Of a stretch of DNA of 41,308 nt, positions 39,775-41,308 are shown in pieces (the stretch's first letter is position 1; each line of letters starts with the position of its first letter). The DNA is from Verrucomicrobiota bacterium (GTDB lineage Bacteria > Verrucomicrobiota > Verrucomicrobiia > Chthoniobacterales > UBA10450). The stretch is taken from the NCBI GenBank assembly GCA_003221295.1, contig QHRA01000175.1, positions 1-41,308 of the forward strand, read 5' to 3'. Position numbers and translations under genes: made by a program. The notes beneath the pieces are model-generated. The model was not told the DNA's origin. It searched no databases and saw only the letters and a program-made list of their open reading frames with translations.

Positions 39775-41308
39775 ACCGACGCGTGCTGAAATATTATCGC
39801 GGATTTCTTACGCGGTCGCTTGTCGCACTTGCATTCTCTTTCGCCGCGATCGGATTGAATCTGCTCAAGCCATGGCCGTTTAAGATCATCGTCGACGAAA
39901 TTTTAAAGGATCACGGTGATTTTGTTCAGTTTGGGTTCCGGTGGTGGTTCGGCGGCCACGTCACGACACCAGCGTTTAATGCTGCCGAAGCAATCGCGCT
40001 TCTCTGCCTTGCGATGGTAGTGATCCAGCTTCTTTGGAGCCTGCTGAACCTGGCCAGCAATTACATTTTTGTGAAGATCGGGCTCGAATCTCTTCTGCGT
40101 TTGCGGACCGAGCTCTACGCGCATTTGCAGCGTCTCTCGCTCAAGTTTCATGACACCCGCCGTTCGGCCGATTCCAGTTTTCGCGTCGCTTATGATTCGC
40201 AGTCGATCCAGACCATCTATAACAAAGGCTTCACAAACATCGTTAGCTCTGGCGTTACGCTGTTTGGCACGTTCGCCATCATGCTGCGACTCGACTGGCA
40301 ACTGACGTTGCTTTCCCTTGCCATCGTTCCCTTGCTTTTCGGCACGATCTATTTTTTTGCCAAACGCATTCGCACGCAATCCACCACTATCCAAGAACAG
40401 GAGAGTGCGTTGCTCACGCAGGCGCAGGAAGGACTGAGCTCCATTCGGATGGTGCACGCCTTTGGTCGCGAGGAATTCGAAGTCTCGCAATTTCATCGGC
40501 AGGCGCATGGAAGTCTGCAGGCGAACCTGCGTCTCACCATGACAAATGTGAAAAGTGGTCTCGCGATCAGTACCCTGATCGTGAGCGGGACGGCCGCGAT
40601 GTATTACGTGGGATCGTTGCATGTGATGGCGGGCACTCTCACGCTCGGAGCCCTTCTGGTTTTCGTCGCTTACGTGGTGATGCTTTACCAGCCGCTCGAA
40701 TCCCTGACCTACACTGCGTGGGCGATGGAAGGCGCAACCGCCGGCGCGCGGCGTTGCTTCGAAATCCTTGATCGTCAGGATGACGTCGTGGATTCGCCGA
40801 ACGCCGTGGCGATTGAAAAGACGAAAGGTGCGATCTCTTTCCGGAACGCCAGCTTCGGCTATGATTCGACGCGCGAAATTTTGAGTAACATTAATCTCGA
40901 GATCGCGCCGAATCAGATCGTGGCGCTGGTAGGCGGAACCGGTGCTGGCAAAAGCACGTTGTTGAGTTTGGTGCCCCGATTCTATGATCCAACGGCGGGA
41001 CGGCTGACACTGGATGGTCGCGACATTCGCGAGATCACGAAAAAATCCTTGCGTCAGCAGATCGCGATCGTGTTGCAGGATACGCTCCTGTTTTCAACCA
41101 CGGTGCGTGAGAACATCGCTTACGGACGACCAGACGCGACCGAAAAGGAAATTCGCGAAGCAGCGCGACGGGCACAAGCCGATCAGTTCATTTCCAATTT
41201 GCCGGATGCCTACGAAAGCCAGGTCGGCGAGCGCGGCGGACACCTCAGTGTCGGTCAGCGCCAGCGGATCGGGATCGCACGCGCATTTTTGAAAAATGCG
41301 CCGATTTT
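39775..41308 (+). CDS. ABC exporter, MsbA-like (fused membrane and ATPase domains), 3' end outside window
   Basis: A type I (ABCB/MsbA-like) half-transporter, not in the ORF track because no stop falls in the window. The ATG at 39775 opens 511 codons. The membrane domain (~1-315) has six predicted helices and includes NLLKPWPFKIIVDEIL, LSLKFHDTRRSADSSFRVAYD and VHAFGREEFE, typical of the lipid/peptide exporter family. The ATPase domain has Walker A GGTGAGKST (~386-394), Q-loop VLQDTLLFSTTVRENIAYG, and signature LSVGQRQRIGIARA (~489-502), with Val in place of the usual second residue Gly of LSGGQ. Walker B and the H-loop lie outside the window. The role may be lipid A or polysaccharide precursor export, but context does not decide. 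Confidence 0.95.

Noticed and set aside
39903-40622. Minus-strand ORF of 239 residues
   Set aside because: Antisense of the ABC exporter, whose membrane domain is clearly recognisable on the plus strand although absent from the ORF track.

Overview
The window looks like a chromosomal segment of a Gram-negative, soil-type bacterium, most likely Verrucomicrobiota (Spartobacteria / Chthoniobacterales-like). That assignment is an inference. It rests on LPS heptose and Kdo genes together, a Bacteroidetes-like HMG-CoA lyase, weak Shine-Dalgarno use with many GTG/TTG starts, and abundant palindromic repeats. No rRNA, tRNA, CRISPR array, prophage or transposase gene was found. Almost all of the DNA is coding, in short operons of mixed orientation, and no gene-free stretch exceeds 300 bases.

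Layout. 1-235: C-terminal end of an unrecognised gene. 377-2771 (minus): thrC-lysC, aspartate-family amino acid synthesis. 2840-9306: a leucine / branched-chain catabolic island made of a three-in-one 2-oxoacid dehydrogenase (E1alpha-E1beta-lipoyl-E2 in one chain), an enoyl-CoA hydratase, HMG-CoA lyase and a methylcrotonyl-CoA carboxylase beta-type subunit. 9487-12086: small membrane protein, then manC-ruvX-truA with overlapping ends. 12360-15441 (minus): sulfate activation cysD-cysNC plus a small membrane protein. 15631-17425: nuoB-nuoC and an anchored L,D-transpeptidase. 17461-20945 (minus): phoH, a shortened PgpH-like HD phosphohydrolase and a purine nucleoside phosphorylase. 21028-22265 (minus): two secreted proteins of unknown function. 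22406-26496: hldE-type kinase, gmhB, kdsB and pyrG, a sugar-nucleotide/LPS core block. 26708-28251 (minus): purE-sua5. 28330-30009: aroK and queG. 30087-35077: a MacA / ATPase / two-permease ABC export system. 35163-37208: a double-receiver regulator with an unrecognised C-terminal domain. 37253-38548 (minus): purB. 38649-39664: small protein with a textbook terminator, and a DedA protein. 39775-end: an MsbA-like exporter, cut by the window edge.

The most unusual signal is a set of palindromic elements between genes and also inside genes in frame. One 24-base arm occurs in the dehydrogenase fusion (three arms) and in sua5 (two arms). It is read in the same frame each time, so two unrelated proteins share the peptides VAAVAGRG and PRPATAAT. 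The insertions lie in linkers between domains, which suggests a mobile palindrome tolerated as a protein linker, comparable in principle to Rickettsia palindromic elements. Other elements have an outer inverted repeat enclosing two small perfect hairpins (32351-32486, 4814-4873), or hairpins whose arms are themselves near-tandem repeats (33749-33823, 31504-31545, 16260-16303).
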